Shown here in pieces: positions 45,086-54,390 of a stretch of DNA of 64,000 bases (positions are counted from its first letter, which is position 1; every line of letters begins with the position of its first letter). Made by a program: the position numbers and the translations under genes. The notes beneath the pieces are model-generated. The model saw nothing but the letters and a program-made list of their open reading frames with translations. It ran no database searches and was not told where the DNA came from. The DNA is from an uncultured Prevotellaceae bacterium (lineage in GTDB: Bacteria > Bacteroidota > Bacteroidia > Bacteroidales > Bacteroidaceae), in assembly GCA_900316285.1 (NCBI GenBank), contig ONCG01000005.1:62001-126000 (forward strand). The letters run 5' to 3'.

Positions 45086-47188
45086 TCATGGCAGAGGCAA
45101 TAATCCTTCCCATCGTACATCCCAGTTTCCATCTTTAGGAAACCCTGGATTGGGAACCTCGCAACCATCCCATCCAGCACACATCAGTGCAATAGCCGTC
45201 AGCAGACCTCCATTGCCCGGCAGATAGAGTCGCAACCGCTGGTCTTGATAGTTGTGCCCGCTGACGAGATAGGTATTGGTGCGCTTGTCCATGAGGAGAG
45301 CGTCGACAGCCTTTTGTGGTTCGCCCAAACGAGCGGCACTCATCGCAACCATCGGGTAATCCCAGCCCCACGTCTTATCCCAGTTCCAGCGGTCCCAAAT
45401 CCAGTTGAGCGTTTTCTTCATGATGTTGGGATTGGTCTGCTTCGACAAGGGAAGAATGCCTACAGCACCAAGAACGGCGGGATGATCGCTGGTGAAGCGA
45501 ATATCGTGATAAGTGTCGGGTGCAGTCTCGGCGGCGAGATAAAGACTATCGGAATCAAAGGCCAGCGGAGATAGCTTTTCGATGAGTTTGTCCCACTCTG
45601 ATAATCTGGGTAACGATGCCCGCTGACGCCACTTTTGAGCCAGCTCCATCCCGAAATGCCAGTAGCTAAGTTCGAAGGGTGGATTCACGGTTTCCGAGGC
45701 GCGCAGGGTCTCCTGAGCAGGGATGACGTTGTTGAGTGTGTATCGATCGTGCTGAGCGTCGTAGGTAGCAAAGGAGTACATGAATTCTGCTGTTTCCTGC
45801 ACTAGCTGGCGATACTTCATAGAAGTGTTGGGACCGGCGGCCCGGTGAAGCAATTCGGCCAAGTAGATAAGATGCGGCTGTTGCCAAATGAGGAAACTAC
45901 CCACTTTCGAAGGAGCCTCCTCGGCACTCGGATCGGTCATCTTCATCCAACGCAAACCCTCAAAACCTTGTCGCTGAGCAATCTCGCGTGCCTTTGGAGC
46001 TGCTTTGAAATACCAGTCGAGGGAATGATCCAAGAGTTCGGGATGTCCCCAAAGGGCAAATTGTGCCTGATGCCACCAATGCATCTCCAGATGGAATTTT
46101 CCAAACCAGGAGTTATAGGTGAGGCCGGTTTCCTGTGGTGGGGTGTCGCCGGCACAGTTCACCGCCAGCAGATATTGACTGAGCACAACGCGTCGCTCCA
46201 ATTCTCTGGCTCGCGGGTCCTTACATCGTGAGAAGTCCACGATGCCACCTTTCTTCCAGTATTCCCTCCAGTGGTGTTTGGTTTGCTCTAATGCGGTGTC
46301 GGAAGGAATGTGGTTTTCCATCAACTTTTGTTCAGAAAATTCACATGAAAAGTCAAGCCCGTGTTGCTGAGGAGTAAGCGTGAATGTGTTGGTGTTCTTC
46401 CTTTCGAATTTTGCATCCCCGTCCCAGCACACACGAATATAATAGGTTGTGCTGTCGATGGTTCGAGACAGCAGAACTGAATGGTCATCTTGCTTTAAAA
46501 TATCTGTTTTGTGATGAGTGTTTTCGGGAGTCCAGTCGCAGGCGGCATCTGAGTGTTTGCCTGTAGGATATGGGAATCGAAGTATTACGGGAAGAGGATG
46601 CTGAGCATCAGTGAAATAGCCGGAATAGACGATATCTCGCTCTGGATGAACAAAGGTTACCGTGTAATAATTTGCATCGCGATAGGTGAAGGTGCTCTCG
46701 ATGTAACCGTTCCACAAATTGAGTTGCTGGTTTTGTATTTGAACGAGGGTGGTATCACTCAAAGGAATATCAAATCCAATGGTTCCAAGATGAAGGCGAT
46801 GCGGATTGGATCGCAGGTAGTTGGCGGCATCTTTCGAACGTTGGTCGTCCTTGTTCTCTACGCTATAAGGTTCAAGACGTCCTCGTCCGAAGTCAAAATT
46901 TTTCAATGCTTCTTCAGCTCGAAAAGATTCCGTATTTGGAAAAGAATGCCAACCCCAATCGCTCATCGTTCCCAGCGGGACTCCGTTCTCATACATTTCC
47001 GGGAAGGTCTGTAGGCCTGTTCCGTCGACGGTAAAGGCAAAGCCGCCATTGCCAACGGTCAGCGCTTGCAAGGCGTCTAACTCCTTGACGTACGGATTGT
47101 TTCTATTCACAACATCGAACCGGTCGATCTGTGCATTCAGCGTTTGAAAGAACAGAACCGTGATAACGGCAATCAGAATCTTTTTCAT
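45086..47188 (-). CDS. GH65-like (alpha/alpha)6-barrel glycosidase
   Basis: A 700-residue exported protein (signal ending TLNAQ) resembling GH65-type six-hairpin glycosidases: an N-terminal beta-sandwich (about 20-270) and a helical barrel with the family-like motif NSWFGKFHLEMHWWHQAQF, whose Glu would be the catalytic acid. In the GH65 family such enzymes hydrolyse or phosphorolyse alpha-glucosides. This one could be a trehalase or kojibiose-type enzyme, but no specificity can be read. I chose the Met of MKKILIAVITVLFF because it begins the signal peptide. Confidence 0.75.
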   Translation of the reverse strand: MKKILIAVITVLFFQTLNAQIDRFDVVNRNNPYVKELDALQALTVGNGGFAFTVDGTGLQTFPEMYENGVPLGTMSDWGWHSFPNTESFRAEEALKNFDFGRGRLEPYSVENKDDQRSKDAANYLRSNPHRLHLGTIGFDIPLSDTTLVQIQNQQLNLWNGYIESTFTYRDANYYTVTFVHPERDIVYSGYFTDAQHPLPVILRFPYPTGKHSDAACDWTPENTHHKTDILKQDDHSVLLSRTIDSTTYYIRVCWDGDAKFERKNTNTFTLTPQQHGLDFSCEFSEQKLMENHIPSDTALEQTKHHWREYWKKGGIVDFSRCKDPRARELERRVVLSQYLLAVNCAGDTPPQETGLTYNSWFGKFHLEMHWWHQAQFALWGHPELLDHSLDWYFKAAPKAREIAQRQGFEGLRWMKMTDPSAEEAPSKVGSFLIWQQPHLIYLAELLHRAAGPNTSMKYRQLVQETAEFMYSFATYDAQHDRYTLNNVIPAQETLRASETVNPPFELSYWHFGMELAQKWRQRASLPRLSEWDKLIEKLSPLAFDSDSLYLAAETAPDTYHDIRFTSDHPAVLGAVGILPLSKQTNPNIMKKTLNWIWDRWNWDKTWGWDYPMVAMSAARLGEPQKAVDALLMDKRTNTYLVSGHNYQDQRLRLYLPGNGGLLTAIALMCAGWDGCEVPNPGFPKDGNWDVRWEGLLPLP

Positions 47189-47231
47189 CTCTGTTTTTGT
47201 AAAGGTAGTTATATACTTTTTGACCTTCACA

Positions 47232-47305
47232 TGTAGGGACGCGACGTGTCGCGTTATTGTAGGGGAAAGCTAAATCCAGTTACGCGACACGTCGCGTCCC
47301 TACAT
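47232..47305. repeat. Inverted pair of diverged family B repeats
   Basis: TGTAGGGACGCGACGTGTCG (47232-) and the inverted arm ending GTCCCTACAT (-47305), about 16 bp apart. The CGCGGC core of other copies is CGCGAC here with the compensating change on the other side of each hairpin. It lies in the 428-bp gap between divergent genes; the rest of the gap is AT-rich without clear features. Confidence 0.8.
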
Positions 47306-47547
47306 AATCGGGGGCAAATTCTATATGTTTCTTTTGTTAAAGCAATAATACGTTGCAAATATATACTTTTTATCCTTAACAACAAAGGAAAAGCCCGTAA
47401 AAAAGGACATTTTCCCCGTTTGCTCCTTCTTCTGAATCGTTTGATGGACAACTCGTTTCAGAAAAATAATTGAATAAAAAAGTTAATGAAACTTCCCTTT
47501 TTTGCATTAAATTTGTCTAAATATAGTGGTGATACGAATAATTTTTG

Positions 47548-47555
47548 TATTTTTG
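47548..47555 (+). promoter_or_regulatory. Probable -7 element before the thioredoxin-like gene
   Basis: TATTTTTG fits TAnnTTTG and is followed by CACCG, 62 nt before the start codon. No TTTG at ideal spacing was found. Confidence 0.45.
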
Positions 47556-47616
47556 CACCGACTATGCGCGTATGCGAACAGAAATAATAAAATAAACAAT
47601 TAATAACTCAAACACA

Positions 47617-48111
47617 ATGAAGAAATTTATGTTTCTTGCAGCAATGATGCTGCTGGGTATGGCACTCGAAGTAAGCGCCCAATTGCCACAGGTAACCTTG
47701 AAGGATATCAACGGAAAAACCGTTCGTACCGACACATTGTCGAACAACGGCAAGCCCTTCATCATCTCGTTCTTTGCCACGTGGTGCAAGCCCTGCAACC
47801 GCGAGCTCACCGCTATCAGCGAGGTCTACGACGAGTGGCAGGAGGAAACGGGCGTGAAGGTCGTAGCCATCTCTATCGACCAGGCTCAGAACATCAATAA
47901 AGTAAAGCCTCTCGTCGATCAGCATGAGTGGCCTTACGAGACCGTACTCCTCGACCCGAACAGCGAACTGAAGCGCCAGTTGGGCATCCAGATGATTCCC
48001 TATGTGCTGATTGTCGACGGTGAGGGAAAGATTGTCTATAAGCATAACGGCTATACCGAGGGTGCCGAAGAGGAACTCATCGAAAAGGTACGCGAGCTCG
48101 TTGCCCCCTAA
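47617..48111 (+). CDS. TlpA-like periplasmic thioredoxin
   Basis: A 164-residue exported thiol-disulfide oxidoreductase (signal ending LEVSAQ). The redox motif is WCKPC (Cys57 and Cys60), and MIPYVLIVDG supplies the cis-Pro. It should reduce or isomerise disulfides in the periplasm or at the outer membrane. It heads a run of DUF6029, Omp28 and related genes, several of which also contain CXXC motifs. Confidence 0.92.
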   Translation: MKKFMFLAAMMLLGMALEVSAQLPQVTLKDINGKTVRTDTLSNNGKPFIISFFATWCKPCNRELTAISEVYDEWQEETGVKVVAISIDQAQNINKVKPLVDQHEWPYETVLLDPNSELKRQLGIQMIPYVLIVDGEGKIVYKHNGYTEGAEEELIEKVRELVAP

Positions 48112-48138
48112 ATTTTGGGGTTGGGGGTCTTAAAGACT

Positions 48139-48199
48139 TACTTGACAAACGTACATAAGGTATGTTAGGATAGACATACTTGACAAACGATCATAACGT
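48139..48199. promoter_or_regulatory. Imperfect direct repeats upstream of the DUF6029 gene
   Basis: TACTTGACAAACG occurs at 48139-48151 and 48177-48189, extended by a similar 10 bp each (CATAA). The 38-bp period puts the copies on nearly one face over several turns, so they may be regulator sites. Function is inferred. Confidence 0.4.
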
Positions 48200-48229
48200 T
48201 ATTACAGATAAACGTACAACGTTTTTTAT

Positions 48230-49894
48230 ATGAAAAGAAGGCTACTGACAGTATCGCTTGCATTGGCTACGGCGATGCTGATGAATGCACAAGACAAGAA
48301 GATTGTCGTGACGGGAAGTATACAGAGCGACATCCTCATTCCACAAGACGATGAAGCTATTGGCACAGAGCCCACCGACGACTGGGCGCTGACGAACACC
48401 TATGCTGAGGTGGCCCTGCAGAGCAAGTATGTCGATGCTGGTGCACGCTTCGAGTTTTTGGAACATCCGCTGCCCGGCTTCGAGAAGGACTTTAAAGGAT
48501 GGGGTGTGCCCTACTTCTACGTGAAGGGGCGCCCGATGAAGAACATGGAGATTACGGCAGGTAATTTCTACGAGCAGTTTGGTTCGGGATTCATCCTGCG
48601 CACCTATGAGGAGCGCTCACTAGGCATCGATAACTCGCTGCTTGGTGGCCGCGTGGTCTATAAGCCCGTCGAGGGAGTACAGCTGAAGGCTATCACCGGT
48701 GAGCAGCGTCGCTATTGGGCACACAACAACTCGTGGATCACGGGTGGTGATGTGGAGCTGAACGTCGACCAATGGGTGAAGTCGATGGCTGAGGGTGGCA
48801 CGTACCTGACGCTGGGTGCCTCGTTCGTCAATAAGCATGAAAAGGCATCGGAGGACGAAATCTCTGTTGGACCCTACTACAAGCTGAACCTGCCAGAGAA
48901 TGTGAATGCTTGGGATGTACGCGCCAATCTCGCTACGGGTGGTTTCAACATCTTGGCGGAGTATGCACAGAAGACGCAGGATCCGTCGTTCGATAACGGT
49001 TACATCTATCGCAAGGGATATGTGGCGATGCTCAGCGGCTCGTATTCGAAGCGAGGACTGAGCGTGTTGCTGCAGGCGAAGCGTTCGGATAACATGTCGT
49101 TCCGCTCGCGCCGCTCGATGAATGGTACGTCGTCGTTCTTGAATCACCTGCCCGCCTTCACGATGGACCACACCTACACACTCGCAGCGCTCTACCCATA
49201 TGCCACTCATCCCGAAGGTGAATGGGCCTATCAGGCAGAGCTGGGCTACACGTTTAAGAAGAATACGGTGCTTGGTGGTAAGTACGGTACGGGTGTGAAG
49301 GTGAACTTCTCGCATGTGCATGCCATCGAGCAGTCGCCACGCGACTTGGAGATTGCACCCAACCAGTTCATCGGCGGTGCCGGCACCAACGGCTATGCAT
49401 CGAGTTTCTGGAAATGGGGTGACCAGACCTACTATCAGGACTTGAACATCCAGATCGACAAGCGTGTCACAAAGGACTTCAAGTTGAATCTGATGTACAT
49501 GAATCAGCGCTACAACCAGACCATCGTGGAAGGTCACGGAGGTATGATACATTCTGATATCTTCGTGGGCGAAGGCAAGTACAAGATTAATAAGAAGCTC
49601 ACCCTTCGCGGCGAGTTGCAATACCTCACCACGAAGCAGGACCAGGGCGACTGGGCATTTGCATTGCTCGAACTCTCGTGGCTGCCCAACTGGATGTTCA
49701 CCGTCAGCGACGAGTGGAACTGCGGCGAGACCGATTTGCACTACTATCAGGGTCTGGTGACGTTCAACTATAAGTCGCATCGCATCCAGGCTGGCTATGG
49801 TCGCACACGCGCCGGCTACAACTGCTCGGGTGGTGTCTGCCGCTATGTGCCAGCCCAAAAGGGTTTCACCATTTCGTATAACTACAATTTCTAA
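48230..49894 (+). CDS. DUF6029 family outer-membrane-like protein
   Basis: A 554-residue exported protein (signal ending LMNAQ) with beta-barrel-type strands of alternating aromatic residues, ending in GFTISYNYNF with C-terminal Phe as in outer-membrane porins. Motifs GWGVPYFYVKGRPMKNMEITAGNFYEQFGSGFILRTYEER are those I recall for DUF6029. The role is unknown. It is directly followed by an Omp28 lipoprotein (6 bp), so the two are surely co-expressed. Four Cys near the end (NCGE, NCSGGVC) are unusual for a barrel. Confidence 0.75.
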   Translation: MKRRLLTVSLALATAMLMNAQDKKIVVTGSIQSDILIPQDDEAIGTEPTDDWALTNTYAEVALQSKYVDAGARFEFLEHPLPGFEKDFKGWGVPYFYVKGRPMKNMEITAGNFYEQFGSGFILRTYEERSLGIDNSLLGGRVVYKPVEGVQLKAITGEQRRYWAHNNSWITGGDVELNVDQWVKSMAEGGTYLTLGASFVNKHEKASEDEISVGPYYKLNLPENVNAWDVRANLATGGFNILAEYAQKTQDPSFDNGYIYRKGYVAMLSGSYSKRGLSVLLQAKRSDNMSFRSRRSMNGTSSFLNHLPAFTMDHTYTLAALYPYATHPEGEWAYQAELGYTFKKNTVLGGKYGTGVKVNFSHVHAIEQSPRDLEIAPNQFIGGAGTNGYASSFWKWGDQTYYQDLNIQIDKRVTKDFKLNLMYMNQRYNQTIVEGHGGMIHSDIFVGEGKYKINKKLTLRGELQYLTTKQDQGDWAFALLELSWLPNWMFTVSDEWNCGETDLHYYQGLVTFNYKSHRIQAGYGRTRAGYNCSGGVCRYVPAQKGFTISYNYNF

Positions 49895-49900
49895 TTGAAT

Positions 49901-50728
49901 ATGAAGAGATTATTCTTATTTGCAACGATTATAATGGGTTTGACGGCCTGCTCGAACATCGACGAAGACGAACGACTCATCTACGTAGAGCCGGCAGAGG
50001 TGAACAGACCTGTGCTCATCGAGGACTTCACGGGTCAAGCCTGCGTGAGGTGCCCCAATGCAACAGCCGCTATCCATGAATTGCAAGAGACCTACGGTGA
50101 AGAAAACGTCATCGCCGTAGCTATTCATTGTGGTCCCTTCGCCCACCTCCGCTCTAACATGGGCAATGCCTTCTTGAGCGACCTGGGTACAAAGCTTGGC
50201 GACGAATACTACACTCATTGGAACATTGAGGCTCAGCCAGGTGTTAAGATCAATCGCGGCGCTCCCATCTACGACACCAACCAATATGCTGCTGTTGTTG
50301 CCAACGAGTTGAAGAAGACGTCAACGGTGCATTTTGATGCCGTTGAGTTCTCAAATAACGCCGTGTTGGTGGATCTGTCGTCGAGCGACCGTGTGGAAGG
50401 TCGTCTGCAGGTATGGATAGTGGAGGATAGCATCAACGCCAAAGATCCGCAAACGAAGTACCAACAGTTCATGCCTGACGGTTCGCGCCGTCAGGACTAC
50501 GTGCATAACCACGTTTTCCGTGCTTCGCTGACCAATGATGCCTATGGTGAGCCCGTCACTCTGGAGGCTGGCAACAAGAGCTATACCCAGGTTTTCTATC
50601 TGCAAGGCAACGAGGCGCTCGACAACTTCGAGCATCTCTGGCAGAAGCAGAACCTCTCGGCAGTAGTGTTCTTCTGGAACGAGCAGCAGGGTGTGATGCA
50701 GGCCATCCGCGTGCCCTTCAAAATGTAA
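49901..50728 (+). CDS. Omp28-related lipoprotein
   Basis: A 275-residue lipoprotein (lipobox GLTAC, Cys17) of the Omp28 family, which in Porphyromonas is a surface protein. A thioredoxin-like CXXC is present: EDFTGQACVRCPNATAAI with Cys48 and Cys51. I start at the ATG because the earlier TTG would overlap the preceding stop. It lies in the redox-type cluster, and the CXXC suggests a thiol-exchange partner for the TlpA-like protein. That function is inferred. Confidence 0.85.
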   Translation: MKRLFLFATIIMGLTACSNIDEDERLIYVEPAEVNRPVLIEDFTGQACVRCPNATAAIHELQETYGEENVIAVAIHCGPFAHLRSNMGNAFLSDLGTKLGDEYYTHWNIEAQPGVKINRGAPIYDTNQYAAVVANELKKTSTVHFDAVEFSNNAVLVDLSSSDRVEGRLQVWIVEDSINAKDPQTKYQQFMPDGSRRQDYVHNHVFRASLTNDAYGEPVTLEAGNKSYTQVFYLQGNEALDNFEHLWQKQNLSAVVFFWNEQQGVMQAIRVPFKM

Positions 50729-50772
50729 GAAATACATCGTAAACATACAATAACTTAACAATAAAAACGCTT

Positions 50773-51420
50773 ATGAAGAAACTATTTACTTCCGTAATGA
50801 TGTTGCTTTTTGCAACCAGTTTCGCCTTTGCCCAGGACGAGGCCCTTGTGCGCTTCGTCGATGCAGCAGGCAACGTGTATGCCGACGGCTCTACGATCAA
50901 TATCACCGAAGGTGAGGACGACGGCTGGGGTGGCATGGAGTTCTCCACGGGTCTCTATGTAGAGAATGTGTCAGGCGAGGAAATCTACGTGGGATCCGAC
51001 TATGAAATAGTCAGTATTCCCAATGGTAGTTTCCAGTTCTGCTTTCCTAAAACTTGCACTAACAAGACGCAAAAAGGTTCTTATACTACCGATCAGGGAG
51101 TATTGGAAACTGATGCCAAGAAGGATTTGCAAGCTGAATGGTTGCCTGATCCGGAAGCCTATGGCACCTGTACGGTGATTATTCAAATAAACATCTACAC
51201 CTATAACGCCATCACAAGGAAGTATAACCTAGATGAACATGGCCCGAAGGTGACAGTGAACATGATTTACAAGGATCCTGCCTCGGTGAAGAACCTTGAG
51301 AACGAGGTGAAGGCCGTTGCCCGCTACAATGCTGCCGGTCAGCAGATTAGCGGTGAGCAGCAGGGTCTCAACATCGTGAAACTCGACAATGGTAAGGCCG
51401 TGAAGGTGGTCAATAAGTAA
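50773..51420 (+). CDS. Exported protein with T9SS-like tail, unknown function
   Basis: A 215-residue exported protein (signal ending SFAFAQ) of predicted beta structure. It begins RFVDAAGNVYADGSTINI. The C-terminus (ARYNAAGQQISGEQQGLNIV) has the form of a type A T9SS sorting segment. I do not recognise a named family. It lies between two Omp28-type genes, so it may be a cargo or subunit of the same surface system. Confidence 0.6.
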   Translation: MKKLFTSVMMLLFATSFAFAQDEALVRFVDAAGNVYADGSTINITEGEDDGWGGMEFSTGLYVENVSGEEIYVGSDYEIVSIPNGSFQFCFPKTCTNKTQKGSYTTDQGVLETDAKKDLQAEWLPDPEAYGTCTVIIQINIYTYNAITRKYNLDEHGPKVTVNMIYKDPASVKNLENEVKAVARYNAAGQQISGEQQGLNIVKLDNGKAVKVVNK

Positions 51421-51462
51421 ATTTAATAGCATTACTTGTACTTTTTAAATATCAAGATAACT

Positions 51463-54366
51463 ATGAAAAAGTTTTTCATGCTTTTTTTGAGCCTACTGGG
51501 CGTAATGCCCATGATGGCTCAGAATTCTGATGAGACAATGGTCTGGGCCTATTATTATGGTTCATCCGATGGTTGGAGTCCTCTTGGAACAGGTTCCACA
51601 GGACAAATCTTTTCTATTGCTTATTTCGTTCCAGGTGATGGATCGCTAAGCGGAGCATCCATCAACGCAGTAAAAATTCCTGTGGTTGACAGTGGAATGA
51701 AAAACGTAAAAGTGTGGGTTAAGAATGTTTTGAATGGAGATGATATTGCTTCTCAGGAAGCCAGTGGCCCTTACACAGTGAATGATTTTAAGACGGTTGC
51801 TTTCAGTAGCCCCGTTTCCATCCCGTCAACAGGTTGCTATGTGGGATATACGATGACAAACACTGTTGCTTATTGTCTTCCTACAGCTGGCGACCCACAG
51901 GCAAAAGGATTGTATCTCAGCATGAATGGCGGAGCATTCGAAGATTATTCGGCACAGTTCGGAGCCTCTGCTCATCAAATAGTTGTTTCGAATGTCTCAC
52001 TCCCCGACCATCAGATCTCACTGAAGAGCTTATCCCCAAAGAATACTGTTGTCAGTTCTTCCAACACGACGACCGTTTTCTTTGATGGTTATGGCAAAAA
52101 GCAGGTGCAGTCCTTTGACTACACCATAGACGTTGCTGGTACCAAAACAACGAAACACCAGGTTTTGCCTTCTCCCGTTCCTCCCGGTTTCGGAATGTCT
52201 GGTTCCTTCGAGGTTGAATATCAAAGTCCGGCTGAAGTTGGCACCTATCGTGTAGAAGTGACATTGAATAAGGTAAATGGAGTGGCTGTTTCTGAAGCAA
52301 CACATGTATCTGCCACGATGCAGAATCTGAGCAAGGCCGTAGCCCGCCGCACTGTTGTTGAGGAATTCACGGGTACTGGCTGTGGTTGGTGTCCGCGTGG
52401 ATGGGTAGGTATGGAGAAGCTGAAACGCGACTATCCAGAGACCTTCATTGGTATTGCCTTCCACAAGTACAATACCAGCGACCCCATGTATGTGGCTAAC
52501 TATTACTCTACACAAGCTTTAGGTATTTCTGGCGCACCGGGTTGTAATATGAATCGTCGGATGGAGATGGATCCCTATTATGGAACCTACAACGGCATTT
52601 GGAATGATTTCGAGGCATTCAATGCAGAGTTGCCTGCCGTTGATGTTTCGCTGACAGCAACATGGAATTCTGACAAAACAGCTGTAGACATTAAGACTTC
52701 TGTGGAGCCCCTGACGAAGGATCTTGGTTTCACGGTTGCCTACGTGCTTACAGCCGACAATCTTTCTGGTACAACGAGTGCTTGGAAACAAGCAAACTAC
52801 TATGCATCGAACTATACGAAGAGTCAGTTCCCCGACGACCCAGAATTGGCAGAGTTTGCAAGAGGCGGTTCGAAAGGACAGTCTTCGGTTGCACTCACTT
52901 TCAATGATGTGATGATTGGAAGTTCGTATAACAATTCTGGAAAGAATCTGGCAACAGCAATTCCTGGTGCCGATCAAGCACAATTGGGCATAGTCTATCA
53001 AGGTAATTATTCGGTGGCAATGCCTACGAAAGCAACACTTAAAGAAGCAATTCAGTTAAACAAGGTGTTTGCCAATGTATTGGTCATCAGCAATGCTACG
53101 GGAGAAATTCTGAATGCTGCCCGCGTAGCTATCACAGAAAAAGATACTCCCGATCCCGTAGATCCTGAACTGTCGTTCAGCGAGACGGCCTTTGAGGTGG
53201 AGGAAGGATCTGACTTCACTGCTCCCACACTCAATAATCCGAACAATGTTACAGTTACTTATACATCGAGCGACGTTGCAGTAGCTCAAGTCGATGAGAA
53301 CACAGGTGCCGTCACTATTGGCACACCCGGAACAACGACCATCACTGCTTCCTTTACCGGCAATGACGAATATCTGCCAGCATCGGCATCCTACACGATT
53401 ACTGTTACAGAGAAGCAGGCACCTTTCGTGACTGAGATCAATGTAGATCGTGAGGTTGGTCAGGGCTACGACGTAACTCGCTTTGAGCCTGACTTCACAG
53501 AAGCACTGGCTTATCTGGGTATCGAGAATCCTACTGATGCAACACTCGTTGGTATCAACGCCGACGGCTCGGAGGAGGCAGCTCCTAATGGCGATATCGA
53601 CGGCTGGTGCGATGCTGATGGTAACTTCATCGGTTGGGGTAAGGAAGAGACCCGCATCTGCGTGAAGTTCTTCCCCGCTGTTCCTCAGTATGAAATCTGC
53701 GACATGAACGGTGCCGACGAGGTTGGCAAGACCTATACCGTGAAGTATGGTCTGAAGGCTAACGGCAAGATGGCAATCTTCGTGATCAATGTGACATTCA
53801 TCGAGAAGCAGGAACATATCTACAAGCCCGAGATTGTGAAGACGATCGAGATTTCTCACCTTGAGAAGGCTGCCACTGCCTACTGCGAGGAGGAACCCGC
53901 TCCTACATTCGACGTAGCTGAGGTTTGCGCTGCTCTTGGCATTGCTGACATGAGTGAGGCTAAGGCTTACATCGTTAACCTGACTGATGGCAACTTCGTT
54001 GAAAACACTGGCACTATTGACGGCTGGCGCAATGCCGACGGCGACGCAGCTCCTTGGGCTCAGTGCGCAAACGGCTTCTGCCTGAAGCTGAACAATCCCG
54101 CAAGCGGTGAGTTCGACTACACGGGTGCTCACGATGCTAACTTCCAGGTTGGTGATACCTATGTTGCTCAGTGGGGTATCGTGGCTAATGAGAAGGCCGT
54201 GCTGCTGAAGGTCACTATTACCTTCGTTGACGATCCCACAGGCATCAACGGTATCAATGCAGACGCAAAGGCTGACATCATCTACAATATGAATGGTGTC
54301 CGTACGACGAATATGAACCAAAAGGGTGTTTACATCCAGAATGGTAAGAAGGTATTGGTGAAGTAA
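51463..54366 (+). CDS. Large Omp28-type protein with Ig and DUF4859-like domains
   Basis: A 967-residue secreted protein. The order is a signal (ending MMAQ), an N-terminal beta-domain, an Omp28/thioredoxin-like domain with FTGTGCGWCPRGW (Cys307, Cys310), an Ig-like Big_2-type domain (about 565-650, TYTSSDVAVAQVDENTG), then two related domains resembling DUF4859 (about 655-790 and 795-930, each with IDGWCDADG/IDGWRNADG). It ends in a T9SS-like tail (YNMNGVRTTNMNQKG). The first half is AT-richer than the second, which suggests a mosaic. Start is the ATG at MKKFFMLF. Confidence 0.8.
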   Translation: MKKFFMLFLSLLGVMPMMAQNSDETMVWAYYYGSSDGWSPLGTGSTGQIFSIAYFVPGDGSLSGASINAVKIPVVDSGMKNVKVWVKNVLNGDDIASQEASGPYTVNDFKTVAFSSPVSIPSTGCYVGYTMTNTVAYCLPTAGDPQAKGLYLSMNGGAFEDYSAQFGASAHQIVVSNVSLPDHQISLKSLSPKNTVVSSSNTTTVFFDGYGKKQVQSFDYTIDVAGTKTTKHQVLPSPVPPGFGMSGSFEVEYQSPAEVGTYRVEVTLNKVNGVAVSEATHVSATMQNLSKAVARRTVVEEFTGTGCGWCPRGWVGMEKLKRDYPETFIGIAFHKYNTSDPMYVANYYSTQALGISGAPGCNMNRRMEMDPYYGTYNGIWNDFEAFNAELPAVDVSLTATWNSDKTAVDIKTSVEPLTKDLGFTVAYVLTADNLSGTTSAWKQANYYASNYTKSQFPDDPELAEFARGGSKGQSSVALTFNDVMIGSSYNNSGKNLATAIPGADQAQLGIVYQGNYSVAMPTKATLKEAIQLNKVFANVLVISNATGEILNAARVAITEKDTPDPVDPELSFSETAFEVEEGSDFTAPTLNNPNNVTVTYTSSDVAVAQVDENTGAVTIGTPGTTTITASFTGNDEYLPASASYTITVTEKQAPFVTEINVDREVGQGYDVTRFEPDFTEALAYLGIENPTDATLVGINADGSEEAAPNGDIDGWCDADGNFIGWGKEETRICVKFFPAVPQYEICDMNGADEVGKTYTVKYGLKANGKMAIFVINVTFIEKQEHIYKPEIVKTIEISHLEKAATAYCEEEPAPTFDVAEVCAALGIADMSEAKAYIVNLTDGNFVENTGTIDGWRNADGDAAPWAQCANGFCLKLNNPASGEFDYTGAHDANFQVGDTYVAQWGIVANEKAVLLKVTITFVDDPTGINGINADAKADIIYNMNGVRTTNMNQKGVYIQNGKKVLVK

Positions 54367-54390
54367 AATTGTCAATATAGAATTCCTCTG

